Part shown: positions 9,456 to 17,356 of the stretch, in pieces
How the letters are laid out: each line of letters starts with the position of its first letter
How positions within the stretch are numbered: position 1 is the first letter of the stretch
Assembly (NCBI GenBank): GCA_964352475.1
Contig: CAYGSL010000004.1
Coordinates: 62,001 to 126,000 of the forward strand
Direction: 5' to 3'
Source: JAUIET01 sp964352475
GTDB lineage: Bacteria > Pseudomonadota > Gammaproteobacteria > Pseudomonadales > JAUIET01
Length of the DNA stretch: 64,000 nt
The notes under the pieces: generated by a model
What the model was told of the DNA's origin: nothing
Database searches by the model: none
Seen by the model: only the letters and a program-made list of their open reading frames with translations
Made by a program: the position numbers and the translations under genes

Positions 9456-9713
9456 TGTTCATCCATTTGTGTATGCCCGCCTGTATTCCACCGTACCGGT
9501 AAGCCCATCAGTATAAACTGCTGCCCCACGTCATTGACCCACTCGCAGCAGGCCTCTATAGTACCCGCAACAGGGGAATATCTGAACAATTCCAGCCTCG
9601 GGCAAGGCTCAGATCCCGGCAGCATGGTATCGCTGCAGACAATGGTGAACCACGGGTGTCATTCCAATAATTACTAACTAATAAATACCAGATAAACGAA
9701 AAGCTATACCACA

Positions 9714-9923
9714 ATGGAAAACAAACAGCTCAAACTGCTTGAGCGCAAAATTGATGAACTCATCAAACTGTGTACTGAGCTCAATCAGGAAAACAAAACG
9801 CTGAAAGCCAAGAATGACTTATGGCGAAGCGAACGTGCTCAACTTATGAAAAAGAATGAAGTGGCGCGATCCAAGGTTGAGAACATGATTGCACGTTTAC
9901 GTGCCCTGGAGGAAGATTCTTGA
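9714..9923 (+). CDS. TIGR02449 family small coiled-coil protein
   Basis: This 69-residue protein is almost entirely one predicted coiled coil (LLERKIDELIKLCTELNQEN, continuing with heptads to the C-terminus). It resembles ZapB-like cell-division proteins. Proteins of this size and pattern are regularly encoded directly before zapA in gammaproteobacteria, as here, where the two genes overlap by four bases. A role with ZapA at the division septum is inferred from the pairing and not shown by the sequence. The ribosome-binding site is weak (aaacgaaaag). Confidence 0.85.
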   Translation: MENKQLKLLERKIDELIKLCTELNQENKTLKAKNDLWRSERAQLMKKNEVARSKVENMIARLRALEEDS

Positions 9924-10231
9924 GCGACGTAATCACAGTTAGTGTCACTATTCTCGATAAAGAGTTCCAGGTAAATTGCCCGGCCGAAGAGCAAGCTGCT
10001 CTGCAAGACTCTGCGCGACACCTTGACCAACGCATGCGCACCATGCGCGATGGCGGAAAAATTGTCGGTCTTGACAGACTGGCAGTAATGGCTGCCTTGA
10101 ATACCACCTACGAGCTGCTTCAATCCCAGGCGAAAGAAGTACAAGTCACTGAAGGTTCAAGTGATAAATTGAGCCGTTTGTCAAACAAAATCGAGGATGC
10201 GCTGCATTTCTGCAAGCAATTGGAGATTTAA
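9920..10231 (+). CDS. zapA: Cell division protein ZapA
   Basis: ZapA binds and bundles FtsZ at the Z-ring. At 103 residues it has the family layout: an N-terminal beta-rich head (ITVSVTILDKEFQVNCPAEE, here with the VSVTILDKEFQVNC segment), the LQDSARHLDQRMRTMR helix and a C-terminal coiled coil. The start codon overlaps the TIGR02449 stop. The 6S RNA gene begins about 35 bases after its stop, the arrangement found in E. coli and Pseudomonas. Confidence 0.95.
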   Translation: MSDVITVSVTILDKEFQVNCPAEEQAALQDSARHLDQRMRTMRDGGKIVGLDRLAVMAALNTTYELLQSQAKEVQVTEGSSDKLSRLSNKIEDALHFCKQLEI

Positions 10232-10254
10232 TTATCCACTGCTTTTGTCTGAGC

Positions 10255-10260
10255 TATACT
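10255..10260 (+). promoter_or_regulatory. Probable -10 element for 6S RNA
   Basis: TATACT lies six bases before the base of the 6S closing stem, so the predicted start fits. The -35 region (around 10232, ttatcc) is poor. Confidence 0.5.
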
Positions 10261-10265
10261 TGAGT

Positions 10266-10442
10266 TGTGCCCTGGTACATACGCGATGCAGTTCGTCCTC
10301 GAGCCGATTCTATATACCCAGGGGGTTTCTAGCGAATAGGGGAGCGCAAGCCCGCACGACGGGAAGCCCGATCTATTACAGAGGCCACCGCCTTGAACCT
10401 TTCGGTTCAAGGGCCACACTGCTTAACGGTGTATTGGGGCAC
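10266..10442 (+). ncRNA. ssrS: 6S RNA
   Basis: 6S RNA mimics an open promoter and sequesters sigma-70 RNA polymerase. The sequence between zapA and the cyclo-ligase gene folds as expected. The ends pair over 12 positions: gtgccctggtac at 10267 with gtattggggcac ending at 10442, including three G-U pairs. The CTCGAGCCGAT block near 10298 matches the 5' strand of the conserved region. The hairpin ccttgaacc-tttc-ggttcaagg at 10391-10412 matches the well-known 3' hairpin. Location after zapA and before the ygfA-type gene is also the conserved one. Ends are accurate to a few bases. Confidence 0.93.
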
Positions 10443-10471
10443 TATCTTTATTCCTTCCCTGATTTGTTTCA

Positions 10472-11080
10472 ATGAACTCTGCAGTAGCTGCCAAGCAAGA
10501 ACTGCGTAAGCATTTTCGTCGTTCACGCCGTTCTCAAAGCAATGCGATGCGCAGCCGTCATGAACTGGCGCTGGCGCGGCATGCCAGGGAATTTCTGGCA
10601 ACACACCCCAAGGCGCGCAATGTAGCGGTTTATCTGGAATTTGACGGTGAAATTGGAACTGGTCGATTAATTCGATTGTTAAGGCGCCAAGGCAGAAAAG
10701 TCTTTGTGCCGATCATCGCGAATAATGATATGCAGTTTGCCTCGCTGGGTCTGGCTGGGCTGCAGCAGACCAGCCCGTTAAAAAGTCAGCAACTTGTTCC
10801 GGAGCGAAGAAGAATATCAGCTAGCCAATTGGACCTGGTGTTTATGCCATTGGTTGCGTTCGATGCGAATGGTGTTCGCCTGGGCATGGGTGGTGGTTTT
10901 TATGATCGTTGCTTCGCGTTCAAGCTCAACGCTTCAAATCGTAAGCCACTACTGATTGGCCTTGCGCACGAATGTCAGAGGGCCGGCTATGGCATGTTAC
11001 CGAGAGACAAATGGGATCTGCGTTTGGATTGGCGCATCACCGAAACCGGTTTACGAAAATGCCTGCACCGTGGCCGTTAA
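10472..11080 (+). CDS. 5-formyltetrahydrofolate cyclo-ligase
   Basis: It converts 5-formyl-THF to 5,10-methenyl-THF with ATP, recovering folate from the storage form. The family signature GMGGGFYDR is at about residues 138-146, and the basic N-terminal helix (KQELRKHFRRSRR) is typical. The 202 residues match the family. It follows the 6S RNA gene as ygfA/fau does in E. coli, and the two are likely co-transcribed. Its last 30 bases are overlapped on the other strand by a possible 29-codon gene. Confidence 0.95.
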   Translation: MNSAVAAKQELRKHFRRSRRSQSNAMRSRHELALARHAREFLATHPKARNVAVYLEFDGEIGTGRLIRLLRRQGRKVFVPIIANNDMQFASLGLAGLQQTSPLKSQQLVPERRRISASQLDLVFMPLVAFDANGVRLGMGGGFYDRCFAFKLNASNRKPLLIGLAHECQRAGYGMLPRDKWDLRLDWRITETGLRKCLHRGR

Positions 11081-11140
11081 GGCAATTCCAATGACAAATA
11101 GAGCGATCACTACGGTTACGATGTCGGGTTTAGCCTGCAT
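11051..11140 (-). CDS. Possible 29-residue single-pass membrane protein, paralogue of the gene at 11289-11444
   Basis: The frame reads MQAKPDIVTVVIALFVIGIA and continues to QAFS. It is one hydrophobic helix after a short charged start. A Shine-Dalgarno-like AGGTGA lies eight bases before the ATG. Ten of the first 24 residues are identical to those of the next small gene, including MQ--PD--TV and LF-xG, so the two look like tandem duplicates. It has lost, or never had, the polar C-terminal tail of its partner. Its 3' end overlaps the end of the cyclo-ligase gene. Function unknown; it could also be a decaying copy. Confidence 0.45.
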   Translation of the reverse strand: MQAKPDIVTVVIALFVIGIALTATVQAFS

Positions 11141-11288
11141 TGTTATCACCTGTGGGAAGATCAGGGCGTTTTTGGTCTGGTTACTCTTTAAACCTAGACA
11201 GGTCACGCTCAATGAGCAAAAATCAGGCAATGGTTTGTGTATTGCAGCGTTCTAACTGTGAGCTACGTCACGCTTTGGCAGCCAGAAG

Positions 11289-11444
11289 TTAGTTATTAAA
11301 GTCGTACTCGGCCACGATACCAGGCATTTGACTGGCGTTTGGAACATCGATTGTTTTTGGCTGGCTGGCGCTCACGCCGGTGATGACTACACCCAGCCCA
11401 AACAGTACTACCAGTACGGTTAAAAAATCAGGTCGCCTTTGCAT
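11289..11444 (-). CDS. 51-residue single-pass membrane protein, unknown function
   Basis: The frame starts MQRRPDFLTVLVVLFGLGVV, giving one transmembrane helix (about residues 8-26) after a short basic N-terminus. A polar tail of about 25 residues ends in EYDFNN. There is an AGGA-type ribosome-binding site (ggacaataaca before the ATG) and a convincing promoter 42-69 bases upstream. The resemblance to the 29-residue frame just downstream suggests a small gene family. I recognise no characterised homologue. The gene is small enough to be missed by automatic annotation. Confidence 0.65.
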   Translation of the reverse strand: MQRRPDFLTVLVVLFGLGVVITGVSASQPKTIDVPNASQMPGIVAEYDFNN

Positions 11445-11485
11445 TGTTATTGTCCTGCCCGAAACCACTTTTAATTAGGCAGGCC

Positions 11486-11513
11486 AGTATACCAAAATGT
11501 GAATATCACACAA
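11486..11513 (-). promoter_or_regulatory. Promoter of the 51-residue membrane protein gene, with a dyad in the spacer
   Basis: On the minus strand TTGTGT (11513-11508), a 16-base spacer and TATACT (11491-11486) with an extended -10 (TGG before the hexamer) make a good sigma-70 promoter. The dyad TGTGA-TAT-TCACA (11498-11510) lies in the spacer and overlaps the -35, so it could be an operator. The predicted transcript starts near 11479, giving a leader of about 35 bases. Confidence 0.6.
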
Positions 11514-11582
11514 TTATTTAGCGAAATATTCTAGATTTTACATTAAGAGAGCATTCACCGATCAGAATGGCCGCTTTTCATA

Positions 11583-13112
11583 CTAGCTAAGGAACAATTT
11601 ATAAGCAGGGTTGTGTGTTTCTTCAACATAGTCGTAATTGCTTGCCTTAATCCGCCGGGCAAACTCTGCTCTTTCATCTTTTGGCACCTGCATACCGAGC
11701 AAAATTCGACCATAAGCGGCCCCATGGTTGCGGTAGTGAAACAGCGAGATATTCCATCTTGGTTCAAGCGCGTTCAAAAAGTTAAGCAGCGCTCCAGGGC
11801 GCTCCGGAAACATCACTCGATACAGTAATTCGTCGGCGGCTGCCGGCGCTGGTGGTCGCCCACCAACCATATAGCGTATGTGCGATTTGGCCATTTCGTC
11901 ATCGCTTAGATCAACCACCGGGTAGTGTTTGTCACGCAACTGTTGCAGCAACCGCCGGCGGTCATCGCCTCCCGGGGCAAGCTTGATACCAACAAATATA
12001 TGCGCGTCGCTCTCTGCGCTGAAGCGGTAATTAAATTCGGTGATGTTGCGTTTACCAATCGCTTTGCAAAAAGCACGGAAACTGCCAGCCTTCTCTGGAA
12101 TGGTAACCGCCAGTACCGCTTCGGCCTGTTCTCCCACATCGGTACGCTCAGAAATATAACGTAAGCGGTCAAAATTGGTGTTCGCGCCGCTGTTGATTGC
12201 GACCAGGGTTTGCCCACGACAATCCTTGTCATGCACGTATTTTTTAAGTCCGGCCAGGGCCAGCGCGCCGGCGGGTTCACAGATAGTACGGGTTTCTTCG
12301 AAAATGTCCTTTATTGCAGCGCACATTTCATCGGTGCTGACAGTAACCACCTGATCGACAATGTTCTTTACCACGCGATACGGCTCTTTGCCAATTTGGG
12401 CAACTGCCACACCATCGGCAAAAATCCCTACTTGTGGCAATTTAACCCGGCGCCCTTTTTGCAAAGCTGCGTTCAAACACGCGGCATCTTCTGGCTCAAC
12501 GCCAATCACTTGCACATCAGGCCTGAGCATTTTTACATAGGCAGCTACACCGGCTAGCAGGCCACCGCCACCGACCGGAACAAATATGGCATCAAGTTCG
12601 CTGCTCACCTGGCGAAGAATTTCCATGCCAACAGTGCCCTGACCAGCGATAACATCGGCGTCGTCATAGGCGTGCACATAACGCAGACCTTTCTTCTTGA
12701 CCAGGCCTTGCGCGTACGCAAAGGCCTCGTCGTAGGTGTCGCCGTGCAGTACCACTTTGCCCTGCAGAGTACGAACCGATTCCACTTTGATAGCCGGCGT
12801 TGTTTGCGGCATAACAATAGTGGCCTTGATGCCCAGTTTTTTCGCCGCAAGCGCCACACCCTGAGCATGATTGCCGGCCGACGCGGTAATCACGCCGCGC
12901 GCTCGACTGGCCGGGTCCAGGTTAACCATGCAGTTATAGGCACCGCGCAGCTTGAACGAAAACACCGGTTGCAGATCTTCCCGCTTTAGCAGCACTTGAT
13001 TACCCAATTTGGCCGACAGCTTGGGCGCAAATTGAGTAGGCGTTTGGCTTGCTACGTCGTACACCGGTGCCTGCAGTATTTTCTTCAGGTAGTTGTTTAG
13101 CATTCCATTCAC
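11583..13112 (-). CDS. ilvA: Threonine ammonia-lyase, biosynthetic
   Basis: This PLP enzyme converts threonine to 2-oxobutyrate, the first step to isoleucine. The PLP-binding lysine is Lys54 in FSFKLRGAYN, and the phosphate-binding glycine loop PVGGGGLLAG is at about residue 185. The C-terminal part (about 330-505) contains two ACT-like regulatory domains, the layout of the isoleucine-inhibited form, and 509 residues fits it. The gene is divergent from rpiA, as in Pseudomonas. Confidence 0.97.
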   Translation of the reverse strand: MNGMLNNYLKKILQAPVYDVASQTPTQFAPKLSAKLGNQVLLKREDLQPVFSFKLRGAYNCMVNLDPASRARGVITASAGNHAQGVALAAKKLGIKATIVMPQTTPAIKVESVRTLQGKVVLHGDTYDEAFAYAQGLVKKKGLRYVHAYDDADVIAGQGTVGMEILRQVSSELDAIFVPVGGGGLLAGVAAYVKMLRPDVQVIGVEPEDAACLNAALQKGRRVKLPQVGIFADGVAVAQIGKEPYRVVKNIVDQVVTVSTDEMCAAIKDIFEETRTICEPAGALALAGLKKYVHDKDCRGQTLVAINSGANTNFDRLRYISERTDVGEQAEAVLAVTIPEKAGSFRAFCKAIGKRNITEFNYRFSAESDAHIFVGIKLAPGGDDRRRLLQQLRDKHYPVVDLSDDEMAKSHIRYMVGGRPPAPAAADELLYRVMFPERPGALLNFLNALEPRWNISLFHYRNHGAAYGRILLGMQVPKDERAEFARRIKASNYDYVEETHNPAYKLFLS

Positions 13113-13154
13113 GGCTCTAAAACAGGATGGCGCATCTTAAAGTCTTCGTTGGCC

Positions 13155-13183
13155 TTGTACCAGTGTGCACGCTCCCCTATATT
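13155..13183 (+). promoter_or_regulatory. Sigma-70 promoter of rpiA
   Basis: TTGTAC, a 17-base spacer and TATATT lie 34 bases before the rpiA ATG. Both boxes are close to consensus and the spacing is ideal. Confidence 0.65.
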
Positions 13184-13216
13184 AGGCGCCGCACGCTCAT
13201 TGACTGTTGGTAACCC

Positions 13217-13888
13217 ATGGACCAAAACGCATTGAAACAACTGGCGGCCAGCGCGGCCATCGACTACATCAAGCCCAAATTGGACAACAAAAGCATCGTT
13301 GGTGTTGGCACTGGCTCGACCACAAATCTGTTTATTGATCAATTGGCCGAGATTAAAGGCTGTTTTGCCTCGGCAGTATCAAGCTCAGACGCAAGCACCG
13401 AACGTCTCCGTGCTCACGGTATAGACGTTCTCGATCTCAATTCCGCGGGCCACATCGCAGTATATGTTGATGGCGCTGATGAGAGTAATCAGCACTTACA
13501 GCTAATAAAAGGCGGTGGTGCTGCTCTAACCCGGGAAAAAATTGTTGCCGCTGTTGCTGACGAGTTTGTCTGCATCGTGGACGACAGCAAAATGGTAGAC
13601 CTGCTGGGCACGTTTCCATTGCCGGTTGAGGTCATTCCAATGGCCCGAAGTCATGTGGCGCGTGAGTTGGTCAAGCTGGGCGGTGACCCTGTCTATAGGG
13701 AGGGTGTGATTACCGACAACGGTAACGAGATTATCGACGTGCATAATCTGGAAATACTCAACCCACCGGAACTGGAAGGAAATATCAATCAAATAACCGG
13801 TGTGGTCACCAATGGCTTGTTTGCCAAGCGAGGGGCCGACGTTCTTATTCTGGGTTCACAAAGCGGTGTGAAAACGCTGAAACGCTGA
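13217..13888 (+). CDS. rpiA: Ribose-5-phosphate isomerase A
   Basis: RpiA interconverts ribose 5-phosphate and ribulose 5-phosphate in the pentose phosphate pathway. The phosphate-binding loop GTGSTTNLFI (about residues 32-41), DGADE (about 83) and the KGGGAALTREKI segment with the catalytic Glu are all present. The 223 residues match the E. coli enzyme. It is divergent from ilvA and convergent with the small secreted protein gene at 13912. Confidence 0.97.
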   Translation: MDQNALKQLAASAAIDYIKPKLDNKSIVGVGTGSTTNLFIDQLAEIKGCFASAVSSSDASTERLRAHGIDVLDLNSAGHIAVYVDGADESNQHLQLIKGGGAALTREKIVAAVADEFVCIVDDSKMVDLLGTFPLPVEVIPMARSHVARELVKLGGDPVYREGVITDNGNEIIDVHNLEILNPPELEGNINQITGVVTNGLFAKRGADVLILGSQSGVKTLKR

Positions 13889-13911
13889 AACGCCGAAGAC
13901 CTTCAAGGCCA

Positions 13912-14166
13912 TCAGCCCGGATAAAAACGGCCGTGCACGGAATAGTAGTAGCGACACTCCTGGTACTCTGCAAAAGAGTGCTTCTTTAAATCATTGCAGG
14001 TATAACCCGGCTTCCAATTGGCATTGTCAGGTTTTGGTGGAATACCGGCCGCCCTCTGCTGGCTTATGTACGCTTGCACTTTCTGCTCTTCATTGGATTC
14101 TGGTTCAGCTGCAACAACAAGCGGCTCAGCCAGCAACAGCAACAAGGCAAGCGGTACGCGAATCAT
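13912..14166 (-). CDS. Small secreted protein, unknown function
   Basis: This 84-residue protein begins with a clear signal peptide (MIRVPLALLLLLAEPLVVAA), so the mature form is about 64 residues and probably periplasmic. Two cysteines (in GYTCNDLKK and YQECRYYYS) could form a disulfide. The mature part is rich in Tyr, Lys and Gln. The ATG overlaps the stop of the alpha/beta hydrolase gene (ATGA), so the two are likely translated together. I do not recognise a family. Confidence 0.75.
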   Translation of the reverse strand: MIRVPLALLLLLAEPLVVAAEPESNEEQKVQAYISQQRAAGIPPKPDNANWKPGYTCNDLKKHSFAEYQECRYYYSVHGRFYPG

Positions 14167-15134
14167 GCGCTCGCTCGCCTATCAGCGGCTTGAATATACT
14201 CATCCACCAGTGCAAACATTTGTTCTCTGAGCTCAATACTCTCATTGGCAAGATGGTGCTTGCCATCGTGCAGCATCCTGACTTTTACCGCAGGAAACTT
14301 GACGCGAATTTTCTTTAGATTGTACTTCCAGTCTACCGTTTTATCTTGCTCACCCTGCACGACCAACGGTGCCAGTTGCGATGATGGTGACGAGAGGAAG
14401 TGCGCAATCCACACCCTCATCGCCAGCAGCCACTGCATCGGCAGGCCACGGTATTGCAAAGGGTCAGACTCACGCAGAAACGCCAGAAATTCGGGGTCGT
14501 GCGAATTATTGCTAAAACGTCTAGGCATACTATCAAGCAGGTGGCGATTTACGCTGAACACAAAGCGCATCACTGACCATTTGGCTGGACGAACCAGGGG
14601 TGCTAACAATACTACGTGCTCAGGCTTGGCAATCAAAGGCTCAAATTTTTTGTCCAGCAAATATTGCATGATTACTGCTCCTCCGGTGCTCTGCCCAAAA
14701 AACAAGCTGGGCTGCGGCATCACACCCGCACTCTGTTTTACACAATCATCTAACGCTGAAATATAGTCCGAAAAAGCGCCGATGCTGGCCCTGGGCCCTG
14801 AACTCAAACCATGCCCGGGCAAATCAAACACGATAACATTCACATTTCGCTCAAGCAGGAACCTGATCACATGTTTGTATAAACCTGCGTGATCAAAGTA
14901 ACCGTGCACAACATACGCCGTGGAATGCGCGGCTGTACGCTGAAAGCTATGGCACGCTAGATCGAAGTCACCAGATTTGAAGCTACCAAAACGGTGTGTT
15001 AGATCAGCAAAGCTATCGGCAAAATCAATGCCATAGAACTGAAAATAGGCGCGTATCGCATCTCCATGCGTAGGCTGTGCAGCAAAGTCCATTGCCTGTA
15101 GCTGGCGTTTCACCTGATCCAGATCCATTGACAA
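14163..15134 (-). CDS. Alpha/beta hydrolase, lysophospholipase/monoacylglycerol lipase-like
   Basis: The fold is shown by VHGYFDHAGLY (oxyanion region), FDLPGHGLSSGPR and the nucleophile elbow GQSTGG with Ser at about residue 149. The acid is likely Asp in VVQGEQDKTVDW, and the base is His in MLHDGKHHLANE. This is the Hydrolase_4 or serine aminopeptidase S33 pattern of lysophospholipase-like esterases. The 323 residues show no signal peptide. It follows the aldolase gene by 56 bases and ends in a four-base overlap with a small secreted protein gene. Substrate unknown. Confidence 0.85.
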   Translation of the reverse strand: MSMDLDQVKRQLQAMDFAAQPTHGDAIRAYFQFYGIDFADSFADLTHRFGSFKSGDFDLACHSFQRTAAHSTAYVVHGYFDHAGLYKHVIRFLLERNVNVIVFDLPGHGLSSGPRASIGAFSDYISALDDCVKQSAGVMPQPSLFFGQSTGGAVIMQYLLDKKFEPLIAKPEHVVLLAPLVRPAKWSVMRFVFSVNRHLLDSMPRRFSNNSHDPEFLAFLRESDPLQYRGLPMQWLLAMRVWIAHFLSSPSSQLAPLVVQGEQDKTVDWKYNLKKIRVKFPAVKVRMLHDGKHHLANESIELREQMFALVDEYIQAADRRASA

Positions 15135-15190
15135 TTATTCTAGATCCAAACCGCTGCGATCTTGATAAACTGTTGTAAATTGATCGCTTA

Positions 15191-16084
15191 TCAGGTCGCT
15201 GACGCCTGGTAGATGCTGTTGATCGCATTACTCAGCGCAGAATGAAACTCTTCGTCTGATTGCTGGGCTGATAAACCTTCTGTTAAAGCACGCGAGAAGC
15301 TGGCGATCATGCCTGTGTTTTGGCTGAGTTTTTCATTGGCCAATTCGCGCTGGTAGCCACCAGACAAAGCAACCACTTTAAGCACCTTATCGTGATTAAC
15401 ACAGTCTGCATAAAAATTTGCCTGCTCAGGCAAGGTAAGCTTCAACATCACTTTCTGAGAATCATCAAGCGAATCCAGCTGCGACATTATCTGCTCTTTC
15501 AACAGCGCTTCGCATTCAGCCTTGTCGGGGCTATTAATGTCTACTTCGGGCTCTATTATGGGTACCAGGCCTTTTGCCATAATTTGCCGGCCAATGGTAA
15601 ATTGCTGATCAACAACCGCTTTGACGCCCTCGGCATTGGCTGATTTGATCACCGAGCGCATCTTGGTACCAAACACATCTTTTGCCGCTGCTTTGTCCAA
15701 CAGTTCATCCAGGCCGGGAATATCTTTCATTACCTGAACGCCGTTGGTTTCATCCGCCAGACCTTTGTCCACTTTCAGAAACGGTACCACACGCTTTTCA
15801 AACCAAAGGTATTGACTGCTGGGTTTGCCTTCCACCTCACGGTCCAGCGTATTTTCAAACAGTATCGCGCCAAGCACCTGGGAACCTTCAAACGCCTGAT
15901 CGGTCATGATTCGCGTTCGCATGGCATGCACCATGTCGTACATTTCCTGTTCGCAGCTATAGCAATCTTCATCAACACCATACAGCTTGAGTGCCTTGGG
16001 CGTACTGCCACCGCTCTGGTCCAGTGCGGCAATAAAACCTGTGGTATCCGCAATTTTTTGAAGTTGTTCAGCAAATGTAGACAT
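15191..16084 (-). CDS. Fructose-bisphosphate aldolase, class I
   Basis: It cleaves or forms fructose 1,6-bisphosphate through a Schiff base, without metal. The start (GFIAALDQSGGSTPKAL) and the Schiff-base lysine in VMLKLTLPE (about residue 213) mark the class I type found in some bacteria (fda-like); 297 residues fits. It closes the tkt-epd-pgk run, where Pseudomonas and many relatives have a class II, zinc-dependent fba. The class has therefore been swapped at this site. The pgk start is 54 bases from its own ATG on the same strand. Confidence 0.93.
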   Translation of the reverse strand: MSTFAEQLQKIADTTGFIAALDQSGGSTPKALKLYGVDEDCYSCEQEMYDMVHAMRTRIMTDQAFEGSQVLGAILFENTLDREVEGKPSSQYLWFEKRVVPFLKVDKGLADETNGVQVMKDIPGLDELLDKAAAKDVFGTKMRSVIKSANAEGVKAVVDQQFTIGRQIMAKGLVPIIEPEVDINSPDKAECEALLKEQIMSQLDSLDDSQKVMLKLTLPEQANFYADCVNHDKVLKVVALSGGYQRELANEKLSQNTGMIASFSRALTEGLSAQQSDEEFHSALSNAINSIYQASAT

Positions 16085-16137
16085 AGTTGATTCCGTTACT
16101 CAGTATTCAAATATTAAAAGATTGTTGGCTGTCGATG

Positions 16138-17310
16138 CTACGACTCAGCGCGACTTTTTAGCATAGCAACTGCGGGCAGCTCTTTGCCCTCAACAAACTC
16201 AAGAAAGGCACCGCCTCCCGTCGATATATACGAAACACTATCCGCAATATCGTATTTATCAACCGCCGCCAGCGTATCTCCGCCCCCGGCGATTGAGAAA
16301 CCGTCGGATTCGGCGATCGCTTCGGCGATCACGCGAGTGCCCTCACCAAATTGGTCAAATTCAAACACACCAACCGGTCCATTCCAGATAATTGTTTTTG
16401 CCTGCCTGATGATACCGGCAAGCTCAGCCGCTGTGTCAGGTCCAATGTCAAAAATCATATCATCTTCAGCAACATCACTCGTTTGTTTCAATTCCGCATG
16501 CGCTGATTCAGAAAACTCCTTGGCAACCACCACATCCGTAGGCAAAGGGATTTGTGTTTTGCCCATCAGCGTTTTTGCCTGGCCTTCCAACTCGGCTTCC
16601 GACAGAGACTTGCCTATCGGTTGGCCAGAGGCAGCCAAAAACGTATTGGCAATTCCGCCGCCCACAATTAACTGATCCACTTTGTCTGACAAAGTTTCCA
16701 AAACCGTCAATTTGGTAGACACCTTGCTGCCACCCACTATAGCGAGCATTGGTCTTGCAGGATTATCCAACGCTTTTGTGAGCGCATCCAGTTCACCGGC
16801 CAGTAATGGGCCTGCACAGGCAACAGGCGCATGCTTTGCAACTCCATGCGTAGAGGCTTGCGCACGGTGCGCCGTACCGAAGGCATCCATCACAAACACA
16901 TCGCACAGCGCTGCCATTTTTTTAGACAAGTCATCGTCGTCTTTCTTTTCGCCGGCATTGAATCGAACATTTTCCAGTAACACTAACTGCCCGTCGGCCA
17001 CATCTACACCACCTAGCCAGTCTTTGATCAGTGGTACGTCGCGGCCTAGCAACTCGCTTAATCGCTCAGCCACTGGCTGCAGGGTAAACGCCGCATTGTC
17101 CGCTTCACTGCCACCTTCAACCGGTCTGCCAAGATGCGACATCACCATCACTTTTGCACCTTGTTGCAGTGCCTTGGTCAAGGTTGGCAGTGACGCTTTA
17201 ATTCGCGCATCGCTGCTTACCTTTCCTTCACTCACTGGAACGTTCAGGTCTTGACGAATTAGAACTCGCTTACCAGCCAGCTCTAGGTCTTTCATTTGCA
17301 CTATGGCCAT
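16138..17310 (-). CDS. pgk: Phosphoglycerate kinase
   Basis: Pgk transfers phosphate between 1,3-bisphosphoglycerate and ADP. The substrate region VLIRQDLNVP (about residues 15-24), MSHLGRP, and the nucleotide-binding AGGGDTLAAVDKY near the C-terminus are intact in 390 residues. It lies between epd and the aldolase gene. No terminator separates it from either. Confidence 0.98.
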   Translation of the reverse strand: MAIVQMKDLELAGKRVLIRQDLNVPVSEGKVSSDARIKASLPTLTKALQQGAKVMVMSHLGRPVEGGSEADNAAFTLQPVAERLSELLGRDVPLIKDWLGGVDVADGQLVLLENVRFNAGEKKDDDDLSKKMAALCDVFVMDAFGTAHRAQASTHGVAKHAPVACAGPLLAGELDALTKALDNPARPMLAIVGGSKVSTKLTVLETLSDKVDQLIVGGGIANTFLAASGQPIGKSLSEAELEGQAKTLMGKTQIPLPTDVVVAKEFSESAHAELKQTSDVAEDDMIFDIGPDTAAELAGIIRQAKTIIWNGPVGVFEFDQFGEGTRVIAEAIAESDGFSIAGGGDTLAAVDKYDIADSVSYISTGGGAFLEFVEGKELPAVAMLKSRAES

Positions 17311-17356
17311 TTTTTCCTCACAGTTTGCTGCTTATAGTGTAGCAGCGCGCATTAGT

